This document shows, piece after piece, positions 1-12,358 of a DNA stretch of 64,000 nt. How positions within the stretch are numbered: position 1 is the stretch's first letter; the number at the start of each line of letters is the position of its first letter. The DNA comes from Xanthoparmelia taractica (taxonomy: Eukaryota > Ascomycota > Lecanoromycetes > Lecanorales > Parmeliaceae), in contig JANQBS010000133.1 of assembly GCA_033085395.1 (NCBI GenBank), positions 46,124-110,123 on the forward strand, written 5' to 3'. A model generated the notes under the pieces. It searched no databases, was not told the origin of the DNA, and saw nothing but the letters and a program-made list of their open reading frames with translations. A program made the translations under genes and the position numbers.

Positions 1-923
1 CGGTTCTATTAAAGTATCGGAAAGACTATTTATTATTCTACTCTCTTGTGCCAGCCATCTTTGCTGCATCCAATTGGTTCCAAGGTATTATATAAATCGT
101 ACAATCATGAGGGCAAGATGCCCGATGTCCGATGCCTGTCACGTTCGCTAAACAGTTTGCGCCAGGGTGATCTCTCTACAGAATATTTTGCCTGGCTCGC
201 ACACTGATGGACTATCCGTTAAGAGGTCTGGTCTGTTTTTCCAAGGAGCATGAGTTTTGGCAGTGAGGTAGCCTGGACCCGAGTCCATGTCTTCTCACAG
301 GGAGGTTTATCTTGGAATCCAACGGCTGGCTACATATAGATCTCCAAATGTGAAATCAGACAATATTCCCATTTTCCCCAATGCTTGAAAATCGAAAGGG
401 ACACCGAGCTTGCATCCGTCCTTTCAGGAACTTCCCTTGGCTTAGAATTCCAATAAAGCATCGAACGTGCATTGGGGAATGCAAGAGCACGTGTCGCGCA
501 TATACTGTCCAATCACAGCATTCTCAAAGATCGGGTCAGGATAGATTGGGAGGAGAGTTATCTTTGATGCGGAAGTGGCTTCAACAAACGTGGTGTATAG
601 CTATCTGTCGTTGACGGTCCACAATTACTGGTTCAGATGCCTTGGCCCCGCTCACGGTTCGCGTGTTCGGGCCAGGCTCAGGAAGCCCATGTCTTGCCTA
701 ATGTATACAACGTTTTGTTTGTCTTTTTCCTCCTCTTGTATACGGAGAAACGCTAGTGCACAACTCGCATGTGTCTTGCCAGTGCGCTGCCACTCCTGAA
801 TGTCCTTATCTCTGTGTACACATGACAGCGCACTTTTTGCGTGCAGGTTTTGTAGGTCGTATCTTCGTTCTCCCTGTGATCGTGAATGTGGCTTGGTATA
901 GTGTTGCAAGGCTTGTCTGTGTC
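1..923. other. Left edge, no gene seen
   Basis: Several overlapping short frames occur on both strands, but none has family motifs, a signal peptide or coherent splice sites. The right part is downstream of the minus-strand gene ending at 924 and probably includes its 3' untranslated region. Confidence 0.5.
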
Positions 924-3900
924 TCAATATCTAGCCGAGGATGCTTCAGAGTAGAAATCCCAGTCCTCGTAAGGTTTGGTCACGACCGTGAAAGCAATCT
1001 CTTCCATATGGCGACCAACATGTCGAATACGCTCCTCACATTCGGCCTCGGGCAACAATTCTGTGCAGAAAACGCACATTTTGTGAAGTAACGTCTTCCA
1101 GTTCTCCAAGTTGGAGTCATTTTCTCCGTGGACACTGAGCTCATGTTCTTGAAAAGCTGATCGTGAGACATATGTCTCGCTGGCTTCTGAGCAATTGAGA
1201 AACGTGCATACGTATGGCCGCAAATCATTCATGACATGTTGCCTCATCATATCCGTCAGCTCACTCATCATATAAGGGGAGAGTCTCTCTGCTCACTGCC
1301 ATTCAAGTCGGCGTTTTGCTTGTATAATTTGGCCACAGATATCGCAATTGAACGTCGTTGCTTTACCCAGCTCTACCGGAGGAGGAGGAAGTGCCGGCGA
1401 GCCTGGTGTTTTATAGGCTGTGGGGGTAGAATGCATACTCTCAAAGGTGGGATTCTGTTCTTGTGGATCGAATGCTGGGCGTCCATGGAGCGAGCTGTTC
1501 ATACTGGACGAACGCGAGTGCGCCGAAGCAGGTCGCGAACTTTGACTTCCGCCTGTCCAAAAGTCCACGAGTGGAGAGAGCTCTGGACTTCTCTCAGGCA
1601 AATTTGTCCTTCTGTAGAGCTTGATTGTAAATGTCTGGCGGTCGACGTATAAGGCGGGAAAGGGTCTTCATTACCTGTGAAATTCCATTATCATATCCTT
1701 TAACCCTCGCGGTGCCTGTATTCGCCGATTCAGCTTGTCAATGGTTTCGGCGTCTTCGCGCTCTCTCTGGTTGCGGCGTCCCCAATCATGGTCGGTGGAG
1801 TTACGTTTTCTTTTGTTATTGGTAGATTTCGATGCTGCTTTGGTTCCAACAGGTATCTGAAGAAAACTTTGTTCCGTACCGAGAGTCATCACCTGATGCG
1901 TAGCCCGATCGGGTACATTGCTCGCCGATGTTCCATTCGTGCGTGGTCGGGTCGAATCGTTATTGACCATTGACTCTCGCTTTTTGTTGCGCAGCCTTTC
2001 GGCACGATCATGATTAGCTTGCGCGAGACGGCGCGCAAGATACATGGGTATGGCCGGGTACCGATCCATGATGTTACGACAGTAAATCTGGGCGCCAAAG
2101 TCCAGGGCCTCGACACGATCAAGTGGTGGATCGTTAGGCTCCGGACTTGGCGCAGTCGTCATGTGGACATTGCGAAAGAACTTCACCTCCGCAATTTCTT
2201 GAGCAAGGATATCGGTCTCCGATTTTACGCGCTCCTGTTGCTTTAGGGCAGTAGTCGTGAATGGAACGGCACTTTGATTAAGCCATGCGTCAAGGGGCGA
2301 TGCGCCACTGTTCCAATCCATAACGCTCAGGAATTCGTTGTTGAATTCCTTAGTTTTGCCTTTCTCACCCGCCTTGGCTAGACTGTCAACTGCAGCCGCA
2401 AATTCGGAAGCATTTCGTTTCGGGGGAAGACTGGCCAATTGGATAGACTCGTCCACTTCGACTGCGTCTGGCGGCTCCGGCCTGATACCATAAAGTCGCA
2501 AGTCTTCGTCGATCTGCTGACGAGCAATGTCATCTCCTGATATATTTATGCGCCTGGAAGCATCATCCAAGTCATTGGGGTTGGAATAGAAATTGAGGTG
2601 GCATGTTGTACTATGTCTCGTCAGTGACCCGGTAGATATATTCGCATGCATGTCATACCAGGTGAATACATTTGAGTCGCAGTTGCATACAGTACCCATA
2701 CCTGTACAGTCTGGACGTGGACAGGATCCGGGCTTCCGCTGCAGATGGGACATGATCATTGACATTGTCAACTTGGTCCCCTGGGAGATAGACCGACTCC
2801 AGTGCTCCTTTTTTAAAATCTCCTTGCGATTCTTCGCGTTAATGATATAAAATTGACCTTCAAGGATCTTGCCTTCACCAGGCTTGTTCTTGAATTGGGC
2901 GCGAAGGAACCCTTCGAAAGGCTAGTGGAGAAGGTTGGCATTCGCAAAGACGGTTGACAGTGTAGGAGGTGTGTACGCGTACCTCCCATTGACAGAAATA
3001 CTCATAAGGTAGCTCCCTGTACTCGCCCAACACATTCGTAAATTGAATATTTGAGTCATGCAAAGAAGTCGGCGATCGCGCAAGGCGCTCCTGTATCTGC
3101 AAGACAGCTTGGTACGTACGCCAGTCGGCTTGCATTATACGTTGAAGCAGGTCGCGCATATCGTGGGGAAAGGTACGGATGAATGCCATGATCTGCTCTG
3201 CTAGGGATCGTAAGCTCATCACAGAGGTCTGTGTCTCCTCGACTTTTGACAGAATTGCTCGACAACTGCTGTCCACACCTTCCATTTTACTTTCAACGCG
3301 CTCGATAGAATCGTGGACCTGATGCAATGTAGCCCGCTGTTCCGCGATCTTCGACATCAGAGTCCCATGCTCTTGTTTTGTACGTGTGTTGATCAACGAG
3401 ATGGTTTGCCTGTATACAAGGATGAGCCCTCGGCGACCTATAGAATTTGGGTGTCTTCATTACGAGGCATGCGTAGCCAGAAGCAAATTGATGCTGATTT
3501 GCTTTGCTGCAACCAGAGCCCTGAGTTTCTCCACTTCTGCCCCGAAACCCACAGCCCATCTCGCCTTGCGGCCAGCGCCGCGGTAACCCGTCCGGTCTGC
3601 CCATGGTCCTAACGAGGATTCATATTTCTCTAATTTGGTCATAAAGTCTCGGAGAGGCAGCTGGCAGGCAAGAGCCATGCCACGGATAGCGTTCACATGG
3701 CTCAGGTTGTCCTCCGTGGGCTCTAACGCTTGTAGATGTTGCAGAGCATGCTTGAGACCCTTCAGCTCGACAACTGCAGCTTGGTACTCCGAGGATGCCC
3801 CACCCGTCTCTTTCAGTGCCTTGATTATCTTCCTCACGAGGTCTATTGTATGCCAGGTAGTCAGTCGCGTCCAACACAATGATGATGCTGGATCCACTCA

Positions 3901-3950
3901 CTGATCCCACTGATGAAATCACCAACGGAGAAGCCAAAGGCAGGCGTCAT
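924..3950 (-). CDS. ULD-like / zinc-finger fungal protein, six exons
   Basis: Unnamed fungal protein of about 911 residues. I join 3950-3902, 3842-3464, 3409-2983, 2921-1675, 1611-1297 and 1242-924; these total 2,736 nt, divisible by three. The introns are 52-63 nt long with GT..AG ends. The N terminus (FGFSVGDFISGI, then helices) matches the helical leader common to fungal STAND-like and ULD proteins. Residues about 110-285 form a long heptad-like helical region. The stretch from QWEPFEGFLRAQF at about 283 to 340 resembles the fungal ubiquitin-like domain (ULD_2 type). It is followed by a Cys-rich patch (CPRPDC..CNC) and a low-complexity middle. The C terminus has three Cys/His clusters: CDIC near 790, C-x4-C with H-x4-H, and CVFC with H-x3-H near 870, so tandem zinc fingers are likely. 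The molecular role is unknown; signalling or nucleic-acid binding is only an inference. Confidence 0.8.
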
Positions 3951-4568
3951 CCTGGAGCTGGGTTTTTGAGGTGCCTATTGTCTGTCCACAGTCTCATAAA
4001 CACGTCTGCTCGACAGAGACCTGAGAGTATTGCGGGCAGCATTGCCACGATCTCGAGCCTCTCCTCTGCAGCCTGCGGTGGAGGCGTGGTGCAATGGGGC
4101 TCATGCAGCCCCACGCAATGGAAGGGATGACGCGGGTGACATGGCTTAGGCGAGGCGGGTGCGGGGGGGATGCCCGGACAGCCGGGACAGGTCAACCCTA
4201 AAAGCCTGAACCTATAGGCATTCTAGTCTCTTTCACCTTCTACATTGATATCGAGGCCCCAATGTCCTTTTCAAGTCTGGTACGTAGCATGAGGTTTGAT
4301 GGGGCTAGAGACTGCGTGCTTGGATACGGAAATCTGCGTAAGACTTGCATTGATATCCAACGTCTCCCATAACTGTTTATAATCCCTATAAGTAAGTAAA
4401 ACATGAACGACGAAGAGCCTGGTATCATCCTCCTAGCCTTTGATCCAACGCCGCCGCTGAAAAAGTTCGAACCGTAGACACCAGAGTAGAAAGAAAAAAA
4501 GAAGAGCCCCTTGCACCAAATGCATTCCACAATCACCAGCACCATCTGAGCCAAAAAAGAGGTCCCCC
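3951..4568. other. Intergenic, promoter side of the ULD gene
   Basis: Lies between two minus-strand genes, upstream of the start at 3950. GC-rich around 4070-4190. No conserved coding frame or clear TATA box seen. Confidence 0.4.
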
Positions 4569-6056
4569 TCAACTCGACGACCTCGACATCTTCCTCTTCA
4601 ACCGCAACCACATCGTCTTGAACCGGAACCAAAATAGCGTCCACTGACTGTGCACCGCTTTGCCCGCCTTGCCCGCCGACTCGGCCGTATCCCCCCTCTT
4701 CCGTCCACTCGGCTGCTGAGCTCCCACGGGGAACTCCTGAGGCAGTGTCTGCAACGAGGGAAAGCTTTCATGCGTATCGCCAGCGGTCATGAAACTCGAC
4801 TTCTCGCTCGCGGCGTTGCTCTTTGCTCGCTTCCGTTCTCGCTTTTCCGACGTCCGTCGCTCGTCTTCCTCTTTCTTTTCCCGTCGTCGGGCTTCTTTTT
4901 CCTGCGCACGGGCTTCGGCTTGCTGGTATTTTAGGTCCTTGGCCGCTTCTCGTTGGTTGAACTCCTGGCGCTTCATCTCTACGATTGCCTTTTGGGCGGC
5001 TGGGTCAAGGTCTGCGGGGTTCGAACGACTGCGCATGCGGAAGGCGCTTTCGAGTGATGACCTTCCGGCTGGACTCACCATGTCTGATGGTGTGATGGTG
5101 TCGGTGTTGAAGCGGAGTGAGGACGGTGTGCCTGGGAGGTTTGTTTGGGAAGGGCTTGTCAAGCGTGCCGATGAACTGGTGCGGATATGAAGAGGCGTGG
5201 GTCGTCGTGATGATGGTAGTGGGGCATACGGCGTCCCGACAGTATTTGGTGATGAGCGTGAATGTGAATCGAAGTAAGGTGCTTCGATAGAATTGTTGAT
5301 CGAAGTATGGACGGTTGGCGACTCACTCTCGAGTGATGTTTTGTATGAGCTTGCTATGGGTGGCGTGTATGGTCGAGGAGTCTGTCGCATGGGATGCACA
5401 TACTGTGTGCCGTAGCGATGGTTGCTTGTTGTGGTGGTGGACGAAAGTTGTGATGCCGCGCTTGTTGTGCGGTTATGGTATCCTCCTCTTCGACCGTGCC
5501 CTGCATCCGGGGCACCACCGATCTCCGACGATGCGTATACTCCTAGTCCTTCATTTTCTGCAGCTGACCGAGACAGATCAATTGACATTTGCTCCTGCGA
5601 AGAGAATTTACGCAGAAGCGGTTTTATTTTCACTTTGCTGCTCTTGCGCTCTTTTGTTTCAGGCGCCGAGTATAGATTTGCGTGCGCACTGGCAGGAACG
5701 ACGGGGCTCGCGGTCTGAAGTAGGTAGTCGGGGACGAAGGTGGGGGAAATAGGACTCTGCGTGGAAGCCGAATTTCCTCGTCGGTGAAGCTTGGCATGAT
5801 TTGTCCTCGCGGCAGCCAAGGCGCCGTGACTTGGTGAAGATTTGATCTTTGGCAGGTTCTGCTTCTGGGACCTTTTGGAAGGCTTATGCAACAGACGAGG
5901 TGGATTCATTGACTGCCCCACAGCGTATGCTGATGATGATGGGTAGGAACTATCCGTGGAGATTTTCCACGCCCGGTCGCCAGATAAAGATGTCTGAGAG
6001 GACATGCTGCTCCCCATATGCTGATATGGCAGCGATTCATCGAATGGTCTTGCCAT
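4569..6056 (-). CDS. Basic low-complexity coiled-coil protein
   Basis: A single open exon encodes 495 residues and starts at the first ATG of the frame (MARPFDESLPYQHMG). The protein is rich in Ser, Thr, Pro and Arg and mostly disordered up to about residue 330. A strongly charged helix of Glu/Lys/Arg then follows (about 340-425, for example REKKEEDERRTSEKRERKR), likely a coiled coil. The C terminus is a conserved-looking amphipathic basic tail with aromatic residues (QWTLFWFRFKTMW, then KRKMSRSSS). I recognise no catalytic motif. Proteins of this build are common single-copy hypotheticals in Pezizomycotina; membrane or cytoskeleton association through the basic aromatic tail is an inference. 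The unbroken 1.5-kb frame with no stops is the main evidence that it is a gene. Confidence 0.75.
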   Translation of the reverse strand: MARPFDESLPYQHMGSSMSSQTSLSGDRAWKISTDSSYPSSSAYAVGQSMNPPRLLHKPSKRSQKQNLPKIKSSPSHGALAAARTNHAKLHRRGNSASTQSPISPTFVPDYLLQTASPVVPASAHANLYSAPETKERKSSKVKIKPLLRKFSSQEQMSIDLSRSAAENEGLGVYASSEIGGAPDAGHGRRGGYHNRTTSAASQLSSTTTTSNHRYGTQYVHPMRQTPRPYTPPIASSYKTSLESESPTVHTSINNSIEAPYFDSHSRSSPNTVGTPYAPLPSSRRPTPLHIRTSSSARLTSPSQTNLPGTPSSLRFNTDTITPSDMVSPAGRSSLESAFRMRSRSNPADLDPAAQKAIVEMKRQEFNQREAAKDLKYQQAEARAQEKEARRREKKEEDERRTSEKRERKRAKSNAASEKSSFMTAGDTHESFPSLQTLPQEFPVGAQQPSGRKRGDTAESAGKAGKAVHSQWTLFWFRFKTMWLRLKRKMSRSSS

Positions 6057-7129
6057 GTTGTGGCTTCACAGGATTGTTTGGCCTGGGGTGTTAGGAAACC
6101 GCGTTGGAATGGCGTGAATTGCTACTACCGTCGCATCTTGTCCGCGAGATGTTATTGGAGAGATAGAGAAGGAGAGAAGGCTATCGGCCTTCTGGACAGG
6201 CTTGAGAGAAGCTGTCAGTAGCTGCAAATGTTGGGTGGTGCAGTTGGTCTCCTCATGGATGAAACAGCTGGGAGCGGGATAGGCGGAGATCGGAGAATTT
6301 AGGGGGTTTGCGATGGCTTATGGCTTATGGCTTGGGTTGGTGTCGTCAGTGAGGGGAAAGGGTATGAATCAGTAAGGTATGCCAGAATATGAAGAATGAA
6401 GAAGAAGCTCGATATATAAATGCCTTGAAGATATTATCCATCTAATATGCTCAGAATAATCACAATAAAAGAATTGAATATATACAAAATATTATGGTGA
6501 TGCCCATATACTTCGGCGGAAGGCGAAGTAGACTCCGTTTTGTTATCGTTTTGTTTTTCCTTCTCCGTCTCCACGCCAAAATCTGACTACGCTCGCACCG
6601 CCACATCGCCACAGCCCTCCCGCCGGGCCAGACCGAAAAAGTAGAGTCCATCCCGAGGCATCCGTTGCGCCAACTATATCTCCCATCCCCAGCATTTTTT
6701 ATAAACAACCAATAAACCCCAGACTGTCTGCGCCTCGGCTGCGCTGATGTGTCTGTGTACGACGCAGCTGAAATTTGTACGAAAGTACGAAACCTAACGT
6801 GGCTTAGATGTCAATATCACATCATTGGTGGGAATTGACAAGGAGTGTGGAGGACTCTCTTTCCCACCGAAACCTTCTCGACATGCTGCGCATACTTGCT
6901 CGACGCAAAAGCCCAGTGGATTTGAATATTCAGTGTACTCTCGGATGTTATTATCGAGGAAGGATATGTTGCGATAGATGGTATCAAAGCCTGTTCTTTG
7001 GTCTTTCGCCGGGCTCCAGATTGAAGGCTCCAGTGTAAAGTATATCTGTGAATGGTACTGCCACTGGATTAATGAGCCACTAGGGACTGGGTAGTGACGT
7101 ATCTACAGGCTCCACAATCAAGACCATCA
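6057..7129. other. Intergenic, no gene seen
   Basis: Upstream of the minus-strand start at 6056. Short AT-rich tracts (around 6411-6420 and 6455-6500) could be promoter elements, but nothing is diagnostic. No coding frame with family motifs. Confidence 0.4.
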
Positions 7130-8232
7130 TCATCTTAGACCATCGACGCCTAGGACTACCGATGGCTTCTTGGCACACTTGGCACTGTTTCCCAGGGCAG
7201 TCATCCTGTTTCCCCTCGTCCTTGGCCCACGCTCATGTAAAAGCGGCAGGCCGTGAGCTCTGAACAACAACTCGCGACACTGTAGTCGCAGGAGCGACCC
7301 CTTTAGCGCTTGTGGTGGGCTTCTCAATTAGAGATTCTACTGGCAGCGTGCTGGCGACTAGTGCAGGTGAAGGAGATGCGGAAGCTTTGGGTTAATGTGC
7401 AAGAGCTGCCGGAGAAGAGGTTGGAGCAGATGCAGCGTTAACAGCGTTGTATCCGATGACTGAAACCCCAGATTTTACGACGAGCTCGCCAGGGCAGGTG
7501 ACAATTTCCCAATCGAAGCTGGTTATGTCAGTGGTTGCGTCTAGCGGATAATAAGCACCCTACTTCCAATCCAGCGGAAATAACAGCCAGGCTGCAGCGC
7601 CGGTGGGAATGAAGAGCAGGTAATGGACGAGGGTCCGTCGTACTGTGCTCCCCAAACGTCCGTGGTTTCTTCCCACTCTGCCGAACAACCATCGGATCCT
7701 CCTCACCTTCCTCCGGGAATCTAAGAACGTCTTTGTGAGTCCCCGCGACAGATATGTCAGACACACACCCAAATCAAATTGCATATTGCTGACATCATTC
7801 CCAGTATTAGTCGCCTGCACAATCATCTTCTTTCCTTAGAGAACGGTGCTCGTGAAGGTAAGCTGGTAGCAAGAGCAACAATCAGGACTGCTTCCGCCGA
7901 CAGCTATAAAGCCATACGTTAACTCGACGTTGATCTCCCGGGGTGACTGATCGCTGCACATGAGGCTGTTCTACCCCCGCAGCCCGATTGGGCATTGATA
8001 TCTGTCAAGGGTTTGTCGGAGATGTCGCACGATCTAACAAATGATGTAATACCGGACAGGCACCATGCGCAGAATGCTTTGCAGCTGTCCCTGGAGATGT
8101 TAAGAGGCACTTGTGAAGGTAAGGGAATGCGTACCAGTAGCTGGTGGTTGTGCCGGAGCCTGGTGGTGCTGTAGCCGGGGCTACAGAGGTGCTCAAAAGG
8201 ACCTGAAAGGCAATAGTAGTAAGGTAAGTTAT
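7130..8232 (-). pseudogene. GH45 endoglucanase pseudogene
   Basis: A broken copy of a secreted glycoside hydrolase family 45 endo-beta-1,4-glucanase, which would cleave cellulose outside the cell. Reading the minus strand across frames gives a signal-peptide-like leader, the family start (TTSYWDSCKAFCAW, created by splicing out about 8073-8134), then SCDISDKPLTDINAQSGC, DCCSCYQLTFTS, MIVQATNTGNDVSNMQFDLG, an intron near 7722-7767, IPGG, DVWGAQYDGPSS, PGCYFRW and a TCPGELVVKSG segment before a Ser/Thr/Pro linker. Lesions: the likely start codon is ATA (8230-8232), a frameshift lies near 7955-7965, and stops occur at 7836-7838 (TAA) and 7703-7705 (TGA). A further frameshift near 7550-7565 and a stop in the linker follow. 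The nucleophile-region Asp of YWD is kept. With this many hits the gene cannot make a full enzyme. Family identity is confident; the exact C-terminal end is not. Confidence 0.85.
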
Positions 8233-9831
8233 AGTGGAAGTGCGTAGCAGTATGTACAGAAACCTTGTATATGGAAGAATCAACTTTGAGTAGGAGCAGA
8301 ATAATAAGCATAAGTCTCGACAAAGAGCCAAGATCTGAAAAACGTGTCCTGGGAAACTCGCAGACTGGCTCGAAGACAGCATACTTTTCGAAGAGATGGA
8401 TCCTACTTATCCTCATCGATGATATCGAAGCTAAAGTCATCCATCTCAATCTCGATTAGACTGAAACCCGCCTAGAGGAAAATGACACACTCGAATAGAA
8501 CCCACGTTCAACGCTTGCAGCCATAATCACCGTGCCGATTGTATATCTGAACAATCCATGCATGAATGGGGGGAAGCTAGTAAAATGCTTACCATCCCAG
8601 AGATAGATCCAGAAGCGATGACGATCTAGGCTGTAAGGGAATGGGAACGAGCTCGGAGATCAAATGCTTGAAGAGCGTTTTGGATTACGTTCTTCGTGCG
8701 AAGGTGAATCGAAAAGGGATAGCTTTACTGGAGGGATTACTAGCAAGCGATAATAGCATGCAATACCAGCAAACGAAGAGATCATCAATCCTCACTCTTA
8801 TACCACACATAATACCATCGGACGACACTCCCCTCCCCTCACCTCCCTTCCTCACCCATTTCCTAATCTCTGAAATAATCCAGACCGTAGATACTCACCC
8901 CATTGAAGCGTAGACAAAACAAAACAATAATCTCCCACAGCACCAGAATCATACCCACAAGCACACGTCCAAGACATACACGACCCCCCTGATAATAATG
9001 AATAAAACCTAGACTTGACTTGGCTCAATAGCAGTGAGGGAAAGATACATAAACGAAGGACACATGGAAATCTACAGAGAATAATGACAGAATAGAAATC
9101 CCCGAGAATCAGTAAGTATAAAGGCGCGCGTTAGCCTTGGAGCTACCTTATTCATCCATCCATCGGGGATTTTATGATTGGATGGTATTAATGTATTTTA
9201 GCAGGGAGAAACAAAGGTGGTGGCGATATTCCGTTCTTGGCAGATCTTGCAAGCGGGAGAGAGAGACTGATTGAGCAAGAGTGGGAAGAGAGAGATCTTA
9301 GGATCTTGTACGTGTTCCAACCCTCCAAGTTGACAAGGGCGGTAATTTTCTTCCCTCCTGCTTGCGGAACCTCATGTTCTCGAAGGGGCTCATTCTTCCT
9401 CATCAGCTGCGTCTCTCTATCCTGAGATAGGAAGAAGGAGGAAGGAAGAGGGTGGGTTGACATCATGAAAATTGTGGCTTCTGACGAATTTGCTTGGTTG
9501 GGAGAAGTTGTGGACGAAGTGAGGGACGGGACTGGGGGGGGGGAAACGGGGGATCAGTGTGGAATGCAGGACGGGGAGTATGTTATGTCGTAGTTCGGCG
9601 CTATTAGAGAAAGCCTTGACCAAACCTGCTTGAGAGGCATGATGGCAGTGAATATTGTAATTGGAAGAAATTTATGATACTGAAGACCTTGGTATTGTTG
9701 CTTTCTGAGCCAACGCTACCACTGCCTCAATAGCTGAGTACGTGCCATGCTCCACGTGCCAGTCCCTCCCCATTCCAATATGTAGGAACAAGGTTACAAG
9801 TTCTCTTCACCCATGTCTTGGATACCCTGAG
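8233..9831. other. Intergenic, no gene seen
   Basis: Contains several pyrimidine- or purine-biased tracts and a run of ten G at about 9534-9543. A 90-codon plus-strand frame at 8641-8913 has no motif and is not credited. Confidence 0.4.
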
Positions 9832-10767
9832 CTAGAGGTGATCATCTGAGGATAGCTTTTCTAGAGTCCATCGAATAGAAGGGTCGGTGCATCGATCCAT
9901 GTAATCCAAGTCAGATTCCTTCTGGGGGCTGCTGCTCATCATCGCGTCTTGGCACTCTCTAGCGAGCCTTCTCATGTCTTCGTCCTTCTCCATGCCCGGG
10001 GTGAGGTTGATCCGAGCTTTGCCCACGTTGCGGAGTAGTTTCAAGGGTTGAACAATCCATTCAAGTACTGTCATCTTACAGGACATATCATGGGAATCGG
10101 ATACAACACCGCTTTGTCGCTCCCAGAGATAATTTTCGCAAAATTGAGGGCCAGTCAGATTTGCTGGTCAAGGCATCCGGATGGTTTGTAGGACCAGTCA
10201 AGAAAATCGACACGGACGTTTTTGAGTGTTGGCTGGCGATAGAGGATTGAACAAATGCTGAACAGTGCATTCCGGAGATCGAGGAGGAAGTATCGAAAGT
10301 CATGCGCCCAAATCTCGATTTGGACCTGTTTCACCATGTAAAAGGGAAAGTAGAAAGTCCCCTCTGGTTTCAGCTCATTCGTTCTGATATATCTCATCCC
10401 TGGTTCAAATTCTCTAAATTTTGGTAATGGGGCCGTCGACCAGGCCGTGTTCCAGGGTTAGGAAGTCAAATCCTCTGCGAGTCACATGATCTCTGAAAGC
10501 ACGGTTGTACATGAACGCAGTACCCTCGGTGTAAAGTTGGTGGTTAGCTCGAAGTATAGCGGTGTGACATGCCTCGTCATTAGGGCGGTAATTGAGAACG
10601 TTCGATGAGCACTCCAACGGATTTGGGGGTTTAACCTCCAATGAATTTGGCAGAAGGTGACCCAGGATTTTGTTGCGGACCTCAATCGGCAAGGCCACCA
10701 GAGGGAAAGGCTGAACGGACTCTACGAGTACGGGAGGCGGAGTGCCTGTATCGATAGTGTCCTCCAT
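9832..10767 (-). CDS. 2EXR/F-box-like protein with two indels
   Basis: Short fungal protein of the 2EXR / F-box-like type, about 311 residues. The start at 10767 (MEDTIDTG) is the first ATG of the frame. The N-terminal box FPLVALPIEVRNKILGHLLP is the family's leucine-rich entry motif; ANHQLYTEGTAFMY is the following conserved helix pair. As written the frame breaks twice. Near 10426-10430 one extra C in a CCCC run shifts it; removing one C joins GLVDGP to LPKFREFEPG. Near 10168-10172 one base is missing; restoring it joins SGCLDQ to ANLTGPQFCEN. The two changes cancel, so 936 nt still makes 312 codons. I therefore treat it as a gene with sequence indels, though a young pseudogene is equally possible. 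Function unknown; such proteins may act as adaptors, which is inference. Confidence 0.6.
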
Positions 10768-12358
10768 GGCTAGAAAAGTGAACACGAAAGGCTTGATGCA
10801 GTAGAGAGATGAGCAGTGAATATTTCTATGGCGTCCTTCGTTGTCAGAGGTGGAGCAACAACGATGAAGAGGGAAGGAGTCGAATTCTTTGAATGTATGT
10901 ACGGTTGAGAGCGTAGGAGTCAGTGGACTGACTGAGACCCTTGGTGACGTTGTCTGTGGTGTGCACGAGGGTGGTATGCTTGTGAGTTGCTGGAGGTTGA
11001 ATATTGTGATGGAAGATAATGTTATGTGTGCGAGTGTAAGGAAGGTAGGATCACGGTCTCAGATCTAGCTGGTCCGTTCCCGCAGTGGAAAATGATGTTG
11101 GAGGAAGTGTTTAAAACAACCTCTAACTTCTCTCTTTGAAGTGTTGATATTCTGCTTTACAGGTGTGTTAAAGTAACTTGCTTGAGACGTGTTTGACCGT
11201 CCAAGCTCTTGGTGTCAGCTTCTACTGCTCTGTGTTGTGCGTCAAGGACGACTGTACGATGGATCATCGATGCAACTCCACAGAACATCACTAAAGACGA
11301 GACTCTATAAATGCAGGGACGCAAGCATGCCTAGGCATGAATTCCAGAGACGTGACAGACTTGGAGTATCTCTGGCGAGACATTTTCGCTGCCGTTTTGT
11401 AACATATCTCGAACTTCCTCCTGTCTTGCACACTTAATCCATCCCGATGCTCAATCAGATCACCCAACATTATATTGCCACCCGAGCTCACTCGCCAGAA
11501 TCCTACTTGTTGGGGTAAAAGGTTGGAGATACATTCCATCCCACAAACAAGGGCAGTGGCAAGAATACATAACCCGATCCATCATCTCCGTTCCTCCAAG
11601 TGTAGCGCTATGCTAAGCTAAGCCGAGCCGATAACTCTCTCGCTATCCCAAAGAGTCCGTATCCAAACGTACCATCCAGATGAATTCGGGGCTGCACTCC
11701 TGCTTGAAAATCACGAATGGAATCTGAATGGGAGATCAAGTACATTCCTTACCGACCCCTTACTCTCGTAAAATAGGACTGTGACTCGACTTGCGTTGAT
11801 TGTGTTGATTGTATATTGTACAGGACCGCATACCGTAATAGATGCTTTGGCGCTTTGATTAACTGCGCTTGAAGCAAGCAAGCGGTTCGTCCGCTTTTTT
11901 CGGATTTTGCGCGGAACCGATCTTTGTTCTAGAACATGGTTATTTCGTCGCGGTTTCTGTGGTGGTGTGGTTTTGGGGAGATGTGAGGTTGGTTGGTGGA
12001 GAGGGGAGGGGAGTGGAAGGAAGGGAGGTGGCAGGGATGGAAGTGATTGAGGCTCTTGTGTGAAGATCCATCGTATGTCTAGTGCGTTTTATTTTTCTAT
12101 CTATCCTAGCAAGATCAAACCTGCTTGCTTCTATCTAAGATAATCGTGAGTCTAAAACCAACATATCCTATTATTGCATCTGTCCAAGTAATATCAAACC
12201 CGCAGCTGGTCAGCAGTCTTCATATCCAGAGACATCGCCGAATGTGGAGAGTGTCTATTCGAAAATGGCGCGTCATGATCCTTATCTCATGCTGGGCTCT
12301 CCAAGTACGACTCAAGTCCTTCTTCACCACCCTCGCCTCGCTCCCTCAAGCTCCCACC
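10768..12358. other. Intergenic, no gene seen
   Basis: Separates the 2EXR gene start from the 3' end of the giant gene. Short frames at 11189-11437 and 11869-12063 lack motifs. The sequence near 12000 is G-rich. Confidence 0.4.

Noticed and set aside
8641..8913. 90-codon plus-strand frame
   Set aside because: Not similar to any family I know and no supporting signals.
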